From Deinococcus sp. (GTDB lineage: Bacteria > Deinococcota > Deinococci > Deinococcales > Deinococcaceae), in contig NZ_JANYGJ010000120.1 of the NCBI RefSeq assembly GCF_025362455.1, forward strand, positions 1 through 12,496: a DNA stretch of 12,496 nucleotides, in the 5' to 3' direction. The position numbers and the translations under genes were made by a program. Under the pieces are notes generated by a model that was given only the letters and a program-made list of their open reading frames with translations, did no database searches and was not told the DNA's origin. Positions 1 through 6,230 of this stretch are shown here, piece by piece; the first letter of the stretch is position 1, and every line of letters begins with the position of its first letter.

Positions 1-365
1 TCGGAGGCGCCGAAGACGGCCAGGTCGGCGTCCACGAGGAGGCAAGCACAGCGGCTCGTGGGTGGCTGGTCGTGCTTCGTCGCCAGGATCAGCCCCGTGA
101 CTTCTTGCTGCAATTCGTCTGGGAGACCCTGCGCCGCCAGCCAGGCGCCGAACACCGCTGCGCTGCGGGCCTCGTTGTCACTCTTTGTCGGGTCATAGAT
201 CAGGTCGTGGCCCCAGATGGCCAGGGCCAGCTTATTCGTCAGCCCGCCACGGCCATTCAGCGCGTCCAGCATGACTTGGATGTGTTTGAGGGTGTGATAG
301 AAACGCCCCGGCCCGGCGTAAAACGGAAGGCAGTACAGTCGGGCCGCTCGTATCAGGTCATCCAT
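1..365 (-). CDS. HD-superfamily metal-dependent phosphohydrolase, partial (3' end outside window)
   Basis: The first 121 residues are present and the gene continues past the left edge. The pattern fits the 'predicted metal-dependent HD superfamily phosphohydrolase' group (COG4339 type). H24 and H28 lie in FYHTLKHI, the HD pair is H53-D54 in AIWGHDLIYDP, D63-N64-E65 follow, H98 is in ILATKH, and DADLAVFGA comes at 112-120. These would bind metal in a helical HD fold; no substrate is established for the group. The ATG overlaps the stop of the upstream nucleosidase as TGATG, so translation is probably coupled. No separate promoter is visible. The family is usually about 200 residues, so roughly 80 are missing. 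The family call is fairly secure because spacing and signature agree. The substrate is unknown; linkage to a nucleosidase hints at nucleotide or sugar-phosphate turnover (inference). Confidence 0.8.
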   Translation of the reverse strand, partial: MDDLIRAARLYCLPFYAGPGRFYHTLKHIQVMLDALNGRGGLTNKLALAIWGHDLIYDPTKSDNEARSAAVFGAWLAAQGLPDELQQEVTGLILATKHDQPPTSRCACLLVDADLAVFGAS

Positions 366-1285
366 CAGCCCAGGCGCCTAGACAGCAGGGCATACACGCC
401 GTCCTCGTCGGCGCTGACCGCCAGCCGCACGTTCGGCTCGCCCTGTGCCAGCACAGTCATGCCGAGCTGTTCGTCCTCGTTCAGATGGACCTCGATGCGG
501 GCGCTTCGGACCTCGAACAGTTCCGGGCGCAGCAGGTACGCCACGGTGCAGGGGTCGTGCAGGGCACCGACTTTCTGGTCGCGCACCTCGATCATGTCCA
601 GATACCCATTCAGCATCCCGGCGCAGAGCTGCGCGGCGGGCGTGCCCAGCGCACTCAGGGCGGCGATTCGTTCCCGCGTGACGCGCACCTGGCGGGTCAG
701 ATTCAGCCCGAACAGCACCACGTCGGCGCCGCTCTCCAGCACCACCCGCAGCGCGTGGGGATCGGCGTAGGTGTTGAATTCGGCGTGCGGGGTGACGTTG
801 CCGAGTTTGGGGGCGCCCGTGTCCAGACTGCCGCCCATGACCACGATCTCTTTCAGACTGGCCAGCACGCCCGGTTGCAGGCGCTCGGCCAGCGCCAGGT
901 TGCTCAGCGGCCCGGTGGCGCAGACGCTGAGCTGCCCCGGATGCGCCTGTGCCAGCCGGATCAGCGCCAGCGCGGCGTGTTCGGCTTGAACCGGCTGCCC
1001 AGCTTCCGGCAGCGTGACGGTGCCCAGTCCACCCTGGCCGTGAATCTCTGGCGCGTAAACCGGGGCGCGGACCAGCGGCGCGGCGGCTCCGGCGTGGACC
1101 GGCACGTCGGGCCTGCCCGCAAAGGCCAGCAGGTCCAGCGCGTTGCGGGTGGTGCGCCTCAGCGAGACGTTGCCGTGCGTGGTGGTCACGGCTTTCAGCT
1201 CAAGCTCCGGGCTGCCGAGGGCCAGCAGCAGCGCTACGGCGTCGTCGATGCCGGGGTCGCAGTCGTGGATCAGGAGGGTGGACAT
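365..1285 (-). CDS. Inosine/uridine-preferring nucleoside hydrolase (IUNH family)
   Basis: This 306-residue cytosolic enzyme should hydrolyse the N-glycosidic bond of ribonucleosides to free base and ribose (purine/pyrimidine salvage). The family signature is at the extreme N-terminus: D8-C-D10-P-G-I-D14-D15, which holds the Ca2+ ligands and the catalytic Asp10. Other matches are N39 in THGNV, the TGPLSNL loop at 124-130, E169-F-N171-x-Y-x-D175 (ribose binding), and H243-D244-P near the C-terminus. Length is normal for the family, about 310. The reading frame is open 47 codons further upstream, but the signature normally begins within ten residues of the start, which fixes the ATG at 1285. 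There is no Shine-Dalgarno; a CATAAT box 6 nt upstream suggests a leaderless mRNA. The gene follows the membrane-protein gene by 53 nt and is coupled to the HD gene. Base specificity cannot be read from the sequence. Confidence 0.93.
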   Translation of the reverse strand: MSTLLIHDCDPGIDDAVALLLALGSPELELKAVTTTHGNVSLRRTTRNALDLLAFAGRPDVPVHAGAAAPLVRAPVYAPEIHGQGGLGTVTLPEAGQPVQAEHAALALIRLAQAHPGQLSVCATGPLSNLALAERLQPGVLASLKEIVVMGGSLDTGAPKLGNVTPHAEFNTYADPHALRVVLESGADVVLFGLNLTRQVRVTRERIAALSALGTPAAQLCAGMLNGYLDMIEVRDQKVGALHDPCTVAYLLRPELFEVRSARIEVHLNEDEQLGMTVLAQGEPNVRLAVSADEDGVYALLSRRLG

Positions 1286-1297
1286 GGGGGGATTATG
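1286..1297 (-). promoter_or_regulatory. Probable leaderless promoter of the nucleoside hydrolase (-10 CATAAT)
   Basis: On the minus strand CATAAT (1297-1292) is followed by exactly six bases, all C, and then the ATG at 1285. Transcription starting about 7 nt after a -10 box would begin at the A of the start codon. No Shine-Dalgarno is present, which fits leaderless initiation. A good -35 hexamer is not visible, so the call rests on the -10 spacing. Confidence 0.5.
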
Positions 1298-1338
1298 GCC
1301 TGTGGCGTGTGGGAAGGGCGAAAGGTTGAGATGCTCGT

Positions 1339-2295
1339 TCAGCTTGGGTTGGACGGGATCGGGGGTGGGGCGTCCAGCGCTTGTGCCGTGCTGAGCGCAA
1401 ACGAGCGCGAGGCCAGTAGCGTCCACAGCAGCAGGCCGTTTTGCACCGCGCCCAGCAGTGAAAGTGCGCCGATGAGGACGCTCACGCCTGTGATGAGTCC
1501 TGGCGAGATATTCAGGGCAGGCGACAGCCCTTCGAGGTTGGGCAGCGCCGACGACAGCGCCGATGATAGGGCCGGTCCCAGCGCCAGCGTGGGCAGGGCG
1601 CCCAGGCTGCTGAGCACGTTCAGGCCCAGCAGCGCGGCGCAGAAGACAAACCAGTACCCGGCGACCTGGGCGGCGGGCAACGCGGGCGGGCCACCCTCGC
1701 CGCGCAGCCGGGCACTGACGACCCTGAGCCAGCGCCGCACGGCGGCCAGGATCAGGTTACTGAGGAGGATCGGCACGGCCAGCAGCACCACCACGCTCAG
1801 GCCGATCAGCAGCAGTTCGGCAGCGCCTATGCCGAAGCCTGGAAGCGAGTTGACGAACAGCGCCAGCGCCCACAGGCTCAGCGGCACCAGAATGCCTGCG
1901 CCCACCGGCAAGGCCCACTGGGTCGCCGTAATGTAGGCGTTCAGCGTTCTGTGCAGTGCCTGGTGACGGTCCATATTCACGCCCTGACCGGTGGCCGCTT
2001 TCGCCACCTGAGCCAGATACGCCCGGCACCAGCCGTAGAGCAGCGCCGTGATCCAGGTGCCCAGGACCGTGCCGATCAGGCTCAGAGTCAGCATCACCTT
2101 CAGCTCCGTTGCCAGCAGGTTGCCCAGCAGGGCCGTGACGGCGCCGATCTTCGTCCAGCCCCAGATCAGGGCGAGCAGCAGCGCCGCGCCCGTGATCCAG
2201 GTGGCCCAGAGCTGAATCTTCAAGGCCAGATCGAGGCTGTGGTGGTGGCGCTGAATGTCGGGGGCGGTGGTGAACGCGGCAGTCATCCTGTTCAT
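1339..2295 (-). CDS. Polytopic membrane protein of unknown function (six predicted spans)
   Basis: I do not recognise the family. The 318-residue protein has about six hydrophobic stretches: residues 27-47, 68-90, 128-149, 158-183, 210-231 and 266-293. The N-terminal 25 residues are polar and His-rich (RHHH at 17-19), with a basic loop (RRWLRVVSARLRGE) near 187-200 and a Pro-rich tail. No catalytic or transport motif was found. The start chosen is the ATG at 2295, which has CAGGG 6 nt upstream. Another ATG lies at 2286, and the frame is open to an ATG at 2358, but the 21 extra residues look non-native. The gene is divergent from fabH and shares with it the 115-bp region carrying the palindrome, so it may respond to the same regulator (inference). 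Codon use and GC match the neighbours. Confidence 0.75.
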   Translation of the reverse strand: MNRMTAAFTTAPDIQRHHHSLDLALKIQLWATWITGAALLLALIWGWTKIGAVTALLGNLLATELKVMLTLSLIGTVLGTWITALLYGWCRAYLAQVAKAATGQGVNMDRHQALHRTLNAYITATQWALPVGAGILVPLSLWALALFVNSLPGFGIGAAELLLIGLSVVVLLAVPILLSNLILAAVRRWLRVVSARLRGEGGPPALPAAQVAGYWFVFCAALLGLNVLSSLGALPTLALGPALSSALSSALPNLEGLSPALNISPGLITGVSVLIGALSLLGAVQNGLLLWTLLASRSFALSTAQALDAPPPIPSNPS

Positions 2296-2359
2296 TGTGA
2301 GCCCTGACGCCGAATTGACCGGGTACAGACTTCGGGGGCGAGCTGACAATGCCCCCATA

Positions 2360-2385
2360 ATTCATTGAACGGCTGTTCAAAGAAT
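2360..2385. promoter_or_regulatory. 26-bp palindrome, candidate operator of the fab operon
   Basis: The core is TTGAAC-GGCT-GTTCAA (2365-2380), a perfect 6-bp inverted repeat. After one mismatched pair (2364/2381) a further 4 bp pair (ATTC at 2360-2363 with GAAT at 2382-2385), and the centre adds one G-C pair, so 22 of 26 bases are symmetric. The left half is itself the -35 hexamer of the fabH promoter, so a dimeric protein bound here would block RNA polymerase. No T-run follows, so a terminator is unlikely. The size and shape suit a TetR-like repressor; the regulator itself is not in the window. Confidence 0.7.
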
Positions 2386-2393
2386 GTTAGAGT
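2365..2393 (+). promoter_or_regulatory. fabH operon promoter (TTGAAC-17-TAGAGT)
   Basis: The -35 TTGAAC (2365-2370) and -10 TAGAGT (2388-2393) are separated by 17 bp. The first matches consensus at 4 of 6 positions with an intact TTGA, and the second at 4 of 6 in the TAnnnT form. Transcription would start near 2400, giving a leader of about 11 nt that contains the Shine-Dalgarno. The -35 lies inside the palindrome. Confidence 0.7.
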
Positions 2394-2400
2394 GCCCGCC

Positions 2401-2405
2401 GGAGG
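2401..2405 (+). promoter_or_regulatory. Shine-Dalgarno that decides the fabH start
   Basis: GGAGG is followed by five bases and the ATG at 2411. It selects that ATG over the in-frame ATG at 2384, which overlaps the promoter and would lie upstream of the predicted transcript start. It also favours that ATG over the in-frame GTG at 2543, which has no Shine-Dalgarno but would give a FabH of canonical length. Confidence 0.75.
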
Positions 2406-2410
2406 CCGAT

Positions 2411-3556
2411 ATGACGCAAGACGCTCCCCGACCAGACAAAGCCAGCCCACACAAGGCCAGCACAGACAAAGCCAGCCCAGACAAGGCCAGCACAGACAAG
2501 GCCAGCACAGACACTGCCAGCACAGACACTGCTCGCCCTGCCGTGGGCATCACCGCGCTGGGCGCCTACGCTCCACCGAAGGTCGTGACCAACGCCGATT
2601 TCGAGGCCCGGCTCGACACCAGCGACGAATGGATCGTCTCGCGCACCGGCATCCGTGAACGGCGCTACTCCGAGCCGGGCGACTTCGCCTCCGACATGGG
2701 CGTGCGGGCCGTACAGAACTTGTTAGAACGCTTCCCAGACGGCCTGGAGGGCGTGGACACGGTGGTGTGCGCCACCGGCAGCCCCGACGCCATGTTTCCG
2801 GCCACCGCCTCGCTGATCGCCGCCCAGGTGGGCTTGCGCGGCGCGGCGGCCTTCGATCTGTCGGCGGCGTGCAGCGGCTTCGTCTACGCCTGCTCGGTGG
2901 CGCACGCGCTGGTGGTCGCCGGAACCGCCCGCAAGGTGCTGGTCGTCAGCGCCGAGGTGCTGACCAAGATCGTGGATCAAGGTGACCGCAACATCGCCAT
3001 CCTCTTCGGCGACGGCGGCGGCGCGGTAGTCGTGGAGGCTGTGCCGCAGGGCTACGGCTTCGAGTCGTTCGTATTGGGTTCGGACGGCGCCGGGGCGGGC
3101 AGCCTGTACATTCGCTGCGTGGCAGACCGCTTGCCGGGCAACATTCCGATGGGCCAGTACACCTACATGAATGGCCGCGAGGTCTTCAAATTCGCCGTGC
3201 GGGTGCTGGGCGACAGCGGGTTGGCGGCCATGCAGAAAGCCGGACTGGGCAGCAAAGATGTGGACTGGCTGATTCCTCACCAGGCCAACATCCGCATCAT
3301 CGAGTCGGCCTGCGAGCGCTTCGGTATTCCGATGGACAAGACCGTCATCAATCTCGACCGCTACGGCAACACCTCCGCCGCGACGGTGCCGCTGGCGCTG
3401 GCCGAAGCCTGCCAGGACGGGCGCATCAAAGACGGTCAGCAACTGCTGATGGTGGCCTTCGGCGGCGGCCTGAGCTGGGCGGCCAGCACCATGAAGTGGT
3501 ATGACCGGGCGGCACATGCGGCCAAATCGAAAGTGCTGGCCGAGGTGGGCGCGTGA
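2411..3556 (+). CDS. fabH: Beta-ketoacyl-ACP synthase III, with an N-terminal repeat extension
   Basis: FabH condenses an acyl-CoA primer with malonyl-ACP, the first condensation of FAS II in the cytosol. The protein is 381 residues. The thiolase-fold catalytic triad is visible: C154 in DLSAACSGF, H290 in WLIPHQANIRI and N320 in LDRYGNTSAAT. DEWIVSRTGIRERR is also conserved, and GGGLSWAA closes the active site near the C-terminus. Ordinary FabH is about 315-335 residues. The excess is at the N-terminus, where residues 8-42 are seven five-residue repeats (mostly TDKAS/PDKAS) before the canonical beginning VGITALGAY. The start is supported by GGAGG at ideal spacing. It is first in a tightly overlapped operon; its stop overlaps the fabD ATG. 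plsX, a frequent upstream neighbour elsewhere, is not adjacent. Identity is certain; primer preference (straight or branched) cannot be read here. Confidence 0.96.
   Translation: MTQDAPRPDKASPHKASTDKASPDKASTDKASTDTASTDTARPAVGITALGAYAPPKVVTNADFEARLDTSDEWIVSRTGIRERRYSEPGDFASDMGVRAVQNLLERFPDGLEGVDTVVCATGSPDAMFPATASLIAAQVGLRGAAAFDLSAACSGFVYACSVAHALVVAGTARKVLVVSAEVLTKIVDQGDRNIAILFGDGGGAVVVEAVPQGYGFESFVLGSDGAGAGSLYIRCVADRLPGNIPMGQYTYMNGREVFKFAVRVLGDSGLAAMQKAGLGSKDVDWLIPHQANIRIIESACERFGIPMDKTVINLDRYGNTSAATVPLALAEACQDGRIKDGQQLLMVAFGGGLSWAASTMKWYDRAAHAAKSKVLAEVGA
2432..2536 (+). repeat. Seven in-frame 15-bp tandem repeats in the 5' end of fabH
   Basis: Seven units lie head to tail, of the general form acaGACaaGGCCAGC with the first codon CCA or ACA and the third AAA, AAG or ACT. 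Each encodes five residues: PDKAS, PHKAS, TDKAS, PDKAS, TDKAS, TDTAS, TDTAR. The unit is a multiple of three, so copy-number change would lengthen or shorten the N-terminus without a frameshift. The encoded segment is hydrophilic and probably disordered. Confidence 0.95.
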
Positions 3557-4473
3557 TGAAGCCAGACATCAAGATCGCCGCCCTCTTTCCCGGCCAGGGC
3601 TCGCATTCCATCGGGATGGGTGCCGACCTGATCGACACATTCCCGGCTGCCCGTGAGGTCTTCGAGACGGCTGAATCGGCCTTGCCCGGCCTGACCGAGC
3701 TGATGAAGGCTGGCCCGCAGGGCGCCCTGACCCTCACCGCCAACCAGCAACCCGCCCTGGTGACGGCCAGCCTGGCCGCCTACCGGGCCTGGCAGTCGCA
3801 CACGGGCCTCACGCCCTTCGCCGCCGCCGGGCACAGCCTGGGCGAGTACAGCGCCCACGTCGCGGCGGGTACCTTCACGCTGGAGCAGGCGCTGCACCTG
3901 ACCCGCAGGCGCGGCGAGCTGATGCAGGAAGCCGTGCCCAGCGGCCTGGGCGCGATGGCGGCCATCATGGGCGACCCGGATGCGGTTCTGGATGTCTGCG
4001 CGGGCATAGACGGCGTGCAGGCGGCCAACTTCAACGCGCCGACCCAGACGGTGATTTCCGGCGAGAGGGCGGCGGTTGAAGAGGCCTGTGCCCGGCTCAA
4101 GGAAAAAGGACTCAAAGCCATTCCCCTCAAGGTCAGCGCCCCGTTTCACTGCGTCATGATGCAAAGCGCCGCTGAGGCCCTGGCGCCCGATCTGCGTTCG
4201 GCCCCGCTGGGTACGCTGGCCTTTCCGGTCATCGCCAACGTGGACGCCGGACCTGTCAGGGACGCCGGGGCCGTGCCGGAGCTGCTGATTCGCCAGATCA
4301 CCCGCAGCGTGCGCTGGGTTCAGAGCATTCAGCGCCTGTCGGAACTGGGCGCCGAGGTGTTCGTGGAATTCGGCCCCGGCACGGTGCTGACCGGGCTGGT
4401 GAGGCGCATCCTGCCCGACGCCCGCACCGTGAACGTGGGCACGCTGGCGCAGTTGGAAGGCTTTGAGCTGTGA
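3556..4473 (+). CDS. fabD: Malonyl-CoA:ACP transacylase
   Basis: FabD transfers malonyl from CoA to holo-ACP, supplying the extender for FabH and FabF. The protein is 305 residues, typical of the family. Motifs are FPGQGSHSIGMG at 11-22 (oxyanion region), the nucleophile elbow GHSLGEY with S94, R119 (carboxylate binding), PTQTVISG at 162-169 and the catalytic H198 in APFHC. GPGTVLTGL near the C-terminus is also typical. The ATG at 3556 overlaps the fabH stop as TGATG. An in-frame GTG directly before it (3553) is an alternative adding one residue. GAGGTG at 3543-3548 can serve as Shine-Dalgarno for either. Its own stop overlaps the next gene as GTGA, so translation of the operon is probably coupled. 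Confidence 0.96.
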   Translation: MKPDIKIAALFPGQGSHSIGMGADLIDTFPAAREVFETAESALPGLTELMKAGPQGALTLTANQQPALVTASLAAYRAWQSHTGLTPFAAAGHSLGEYSAHVAAGTFTLEQALHLTRRRGELMQEAVPSGLGAMAAIMGDPDAVLDVCAGIDGVQAANFNAPTQTVISGERAAVEEACARLKEKGLKAIPLKVSAPFHCVMMQSAAEALAPDLRSAPLGTLAFPVIANVDAGPVRDAGAVPELLIRQITRSVRWVQSIQRLSELGAEVFVEFGPGTVLTGLVRRILPDARTVNVGTLAQLEGFEL

Positions 4474-5024
4474 GCAGCGTAGAACTCAACCCGTCCAGCC
4501 GCGAGGAGATCATCTCGGCCTTGCAGGACACGGCGTCGAGCCTGGTGGCCTGGTTCGGGGAGCTGAGTCCGGAGCGGTACTTTCAGGCCCCGCCGTCCGG
4601 CAAGTGGTCGCTGGACCAGCACCTGCGGCATGTGACCCTGGTGCTGGAGCGGGTGGGCCTGGGCTTTGCCGAGCTTCGTCCGGCAGAGGTGCAGGCGGGT
4701 CCGGGGCGCACTTACCTCCAACTTCGGGACGACTACCGGGCCGCGCTGAGTGCGGGTGGAACAACGCCCCCGGCCTTCGCCCCGGCTCCGGCCAGCCAGC
4801 AGACAGCGGCAGCGCAGGCACAGGCGTTGCAAGCGCTTCAGTCAGCCTCAGTTACCCTCGTTCAGCACCTGGGCCAACCCGGCTGGACCGAACACGCACT
4901 CGACTCGGTCCGGTTGCCTCATGTGCTGCTGAGCCAGCTCTCCGCCCGTGAGATGCTCTTTTTCACCGTCTACCACAACCTGCATCACCTCGAAGGGGCA
5001 CGGAATTCTATGGAGCAACAATGA
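4470..5024 (+). CDS. DinB-like (DinB_2 type) putative metal-binding protein within the fab operon
   Basis: This 184-residue protein fits the DinB/YfiT four-helix-bundle superfamily. KWSLDQHLRHV gives H51 (and H54), and the C-terminal helix YHNLHHLEG gives H169 and H173 in the HxxxH spacing that supplies the other two ligands of the usual His triad. Members bind a divalent metal; some are thiol transferases using bacillithiol or mycothiol, but most are uncharacterised. An Ala/Gln-rich segment (about 103-128) forms a likely linker or helix. The GTG start overlaps the fabD stop by 4 nt (GTGA) and the stop overlaps the fabG start by 4 nt (ATGA), so it is made in step with FAS II enzymes. No role in lipid synthesis is known to me. 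The fold call is good; any function is conjecture. Confidence 0.85.
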   Translation: MSSVELNPSSREEIISALQDTASSLVAWFGELSPERYFQAPPSGKWSLDQHLRHVTLVLERVGLGFAELRPAEVQAGPGRTYLQLRDDYRAALSAGGTTPPAFAPAPASQQTAAAQAQALQALQSASVTLVQHLGQPGWTEHALDSVRLPHVLLSQLSAREMLFFTVYHNLHHLEGARNSMEQQ

Positions 5025-5773
5025 CCGAAACCAATTCTCGCCGCGTGGCCCTCGTCACGGGCGCCGGGCGCGGGCTGGGCCAGGCCACCGCCCTCAAACT
5101 GGCTGAGGGCGGCTTCGCCGTCGCTGTCCACTATGGCCGTAGCAGTGAGCAGGCCGAGGCGCTGGCGGCGCAGATTCGCGCCAGCGGCGGCGCGGCGCAA
5201 ACCTTCATGGCCGACCTCTCGGTGCCGCAGAACGCGGGCGAACTGGTCGAGGAGGTCGCCGCCGCAATGGGCGGGCTGCACGTGCTCGTCAACAACGCCG
5301 GAATCACCCGCGATGGTCTGGCCGTCCGCATGAAGGACGACGACTGGGACGCGGTGATCGGCACCAACCTGACCAGCGCCTTTCACGCCGCCCGCGCCGC
5401 CATCAAGATCATGATGCGGGCGCGGGCCGGGCGAATCATCAATGTGTCGAGCGTCGTCGGGCTGATGGGCAACCCCGGCCAGGCGAACTACGTCGCCAGC
5501 AAGGCGGGCCTGATCGGGCTGACCAAGGCGCTCGCCAAGGAGTACGGTGGCCGGGGCATCACGGTCAACGCGGTGGCGCCGGGCTTCATCGAGTCCGACA
5601 TGACGGCGGCGCTCCCCGAAGCGCAGAGGGCGGCCTACACGGCGTCCATTCCGCTGGGGCGCCTGGGACTCCCCGAAGAGGTCGGTGCCCTGATCGCCTT
5701 CCTGGCCTCGGACGCGGCGGGCTACATCAGCGGGCAGGTCATCGGCATCGACGGCGGGCTGTATCCGCACTGA
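5021..5773 (+). CDS. fabG: 3-oxoacyl-ACP reductase (NADPH-dependent SDR)
   Basis: FabG reduces beta-ketoacyl-ACP to 3-hydroxyacyl-ACP with NADPH in each elongation round. The 250-residue protein is a classical short-chain dehydrogenase. The cofactor motif is TGAGRGLG (13-20), with D65 in MADLS and NNAG at 91-94. The catalytic tetrad is N116 (GTNLTSAF), S144 (INVSSVVG), Y157 and K161 (YVASK). AVAPGFIESDM and the C-terminal GQVIGIDGGLYPH are typical of FabG tetramers. The ATG at 5021 overlaps the stop of the DinB-like gene as ATGA. It is the last gene of the overlapped block; acpP follows after 170 bp. Many SDRs resemble FabG, but the operon setting and the GLMGNPGQANYVASKAG stretch make the assignment firm. 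Confidence 0.95.
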   Translation: MTETNSRRVALVTGAGRGLGQATALKLAEGGFAVAVHYGRSSEQAEALAAQIRASGGAAQTFMADLSVPQNAGELVEEVAAAMGGLHVLVNNAGITRDGLAVRMKDDDWDAVIGTNLTSAFHAARAAIKIMMRARAGRIINVSSVVGLMGNPGQANYVASKAGLIGLTKALAKEYGGRGITVNAVAPGFIESDMTAALPEAQRAAYTASIPLGRLGLPEEVGALIAFLASDAAGYISGQVIGIDGGLYPH

Positions 5774-5796
5774 TGGGAAGAGACTGATGGGAAGAG
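5769..5796 (+). repeat. Perfect 14-bp tandem duplication across the fabG stop
   Basis: ACTGATGGGAAGAG occurs twice back to back (5769-5782 and 5783-5796). The first copy contains the fabG stop codon TGA, and the second repeats it just outside the gene, in a different frame. It looks like a recent slippage duplication with no effect on the protein. Confidence 0.9.
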
Positions 5797-5893
5797 GGGC
5801 CGTAGGCTCGACCTTTTCTGGTCTGCGCCGCTCAGAACTTTAGCTTCGGTCCAGACTCTCACCATTCGTTCGCCCTCACTCGCCGCCCGCGTG

Positions 5894-5936
5894 TAGACTG
5901 TCGCCAGCGTAAAAGCCGCCATCCCATTTCAGGAGG
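5894..5936 (+). promoter_or_regulatory. Probable acpP promoter (-10 TAGACT) and strong Shine-Dalgarno
   Basis: TAGACT (5894-5899) has the TAnnnT form and is preceded directly by GTG. No good -35 sits 17 bp upstream. AGGAGG (5931-5936) lies 7 nt before the acpP ATG and is the strongest ribosome binding site in the cluster, fitting a very abundant protein. The rest of the fabG-acpP gap holds the 14-bp duplication and a weak GACC/GGTC hairpin with a T-rich loop near 5810-5822, too small to call a terminator. Confidence 0.5.
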
Positions 5937-5943
5937 ACTCCAC

Positions 5944-6177
5944 ATGGATACCTACGAGCAAGTCAAGAACGTGATTGTCGAGAAGCTGGGCGTGGACGCC
6001 GCCAAAGTCACCCCGGAGGCCCGTTTCGTCGAGGACCTGGGCGCCGACAGCCTGGAGACCGTCGAGCTGATTATGGGTCTGGAAGACCAGTTCGGCGTGA
6101 CCATCAGCGACGAGGCCGCCGAGAGCATCCGCACGGTGCAGGCCGCCGTGGACTATATCGGCAGCCAGAAGGCCTGA
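5944..6177 (+). CDS. acpP: Acyl carrier protein
   Basis: The 77-residue acidic protein carries growing acyl chains on 4'-phosphopantetheine and is the shared substrate of all the Fab enzymes here. The attachment serine is S36 in the invariant LGADSLETVEL motif, which begins helix II, the docking surface for FabH, FabD, FabG and FabF. The C-terminal AAVDYIGSQKA is typical. Length and charge are normal. It has AGGAGG 7 nt upstream of the ATG and a strong hairpin terminator just after the stop. It may therefore be expressed both by read-through from fabG and from its own promoter, with transcription then cut off before fabF. Confidence 0.97.
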   Translation: MDTYEQVKNVIVEKLGVDAAKVTPEARFVEDLGADSLETVELIMGLEDQFGVTISDEAAESIRTVQAAVDYIGSQKA

Positions 6178-6190
6178 GCGGGTCTGGTAG

Positions 6191-6230
6191 CCGGGGCGAA
6201 TGCGGGCGAGCCGTGTTCGCCCCGGTTTTT
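6191..6230 (+). terminator. Rho-independent terminator after acpP
   Basis: A perfect 10-bp stem, CCGGGGCGAA (6191-6200) with TTCGCCCCGG (6216-6225), encloses a 15-nt loop and is followed directly by TTTTT. It lies 13 nt past the acpP stop. Stem strength and T-run together make this a convincing intrinsic terminator separating acpP from fabF. Confidence 0.9.

Noticed and set aside
1286..1426. Upstream extension of the nucleoside hydrolase to an ATG at 1426
   Set aside because: It would add 47 residues before the DCDPGIDD signature, overlap the end of the membrane-protein gene, and ignore the CATAAT box.
485..1936. 483-codon open frame on the plus strand across the nucleosidase and membrane-protein genes
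   Set aside because: It is antisense to two well-supported genes, spans their boundary, and its translation is low-complexity Gln/Arg/Gly-rich with no domain. It is a high-GC shadow frame.
2384..2410. fabH start at the ATG at 2384
   Set aside because: It overlaps the predicted -10 region and lies upstream of the transcript start; the ATG at 2411 has an ideal GGAGG.
3436..4164. Minus-strand open frames across the fabH-fabD junction
   Set aside because: They are complementary to fabD catalytic motifs and cross the overlapped gene boundary, with no independent support.
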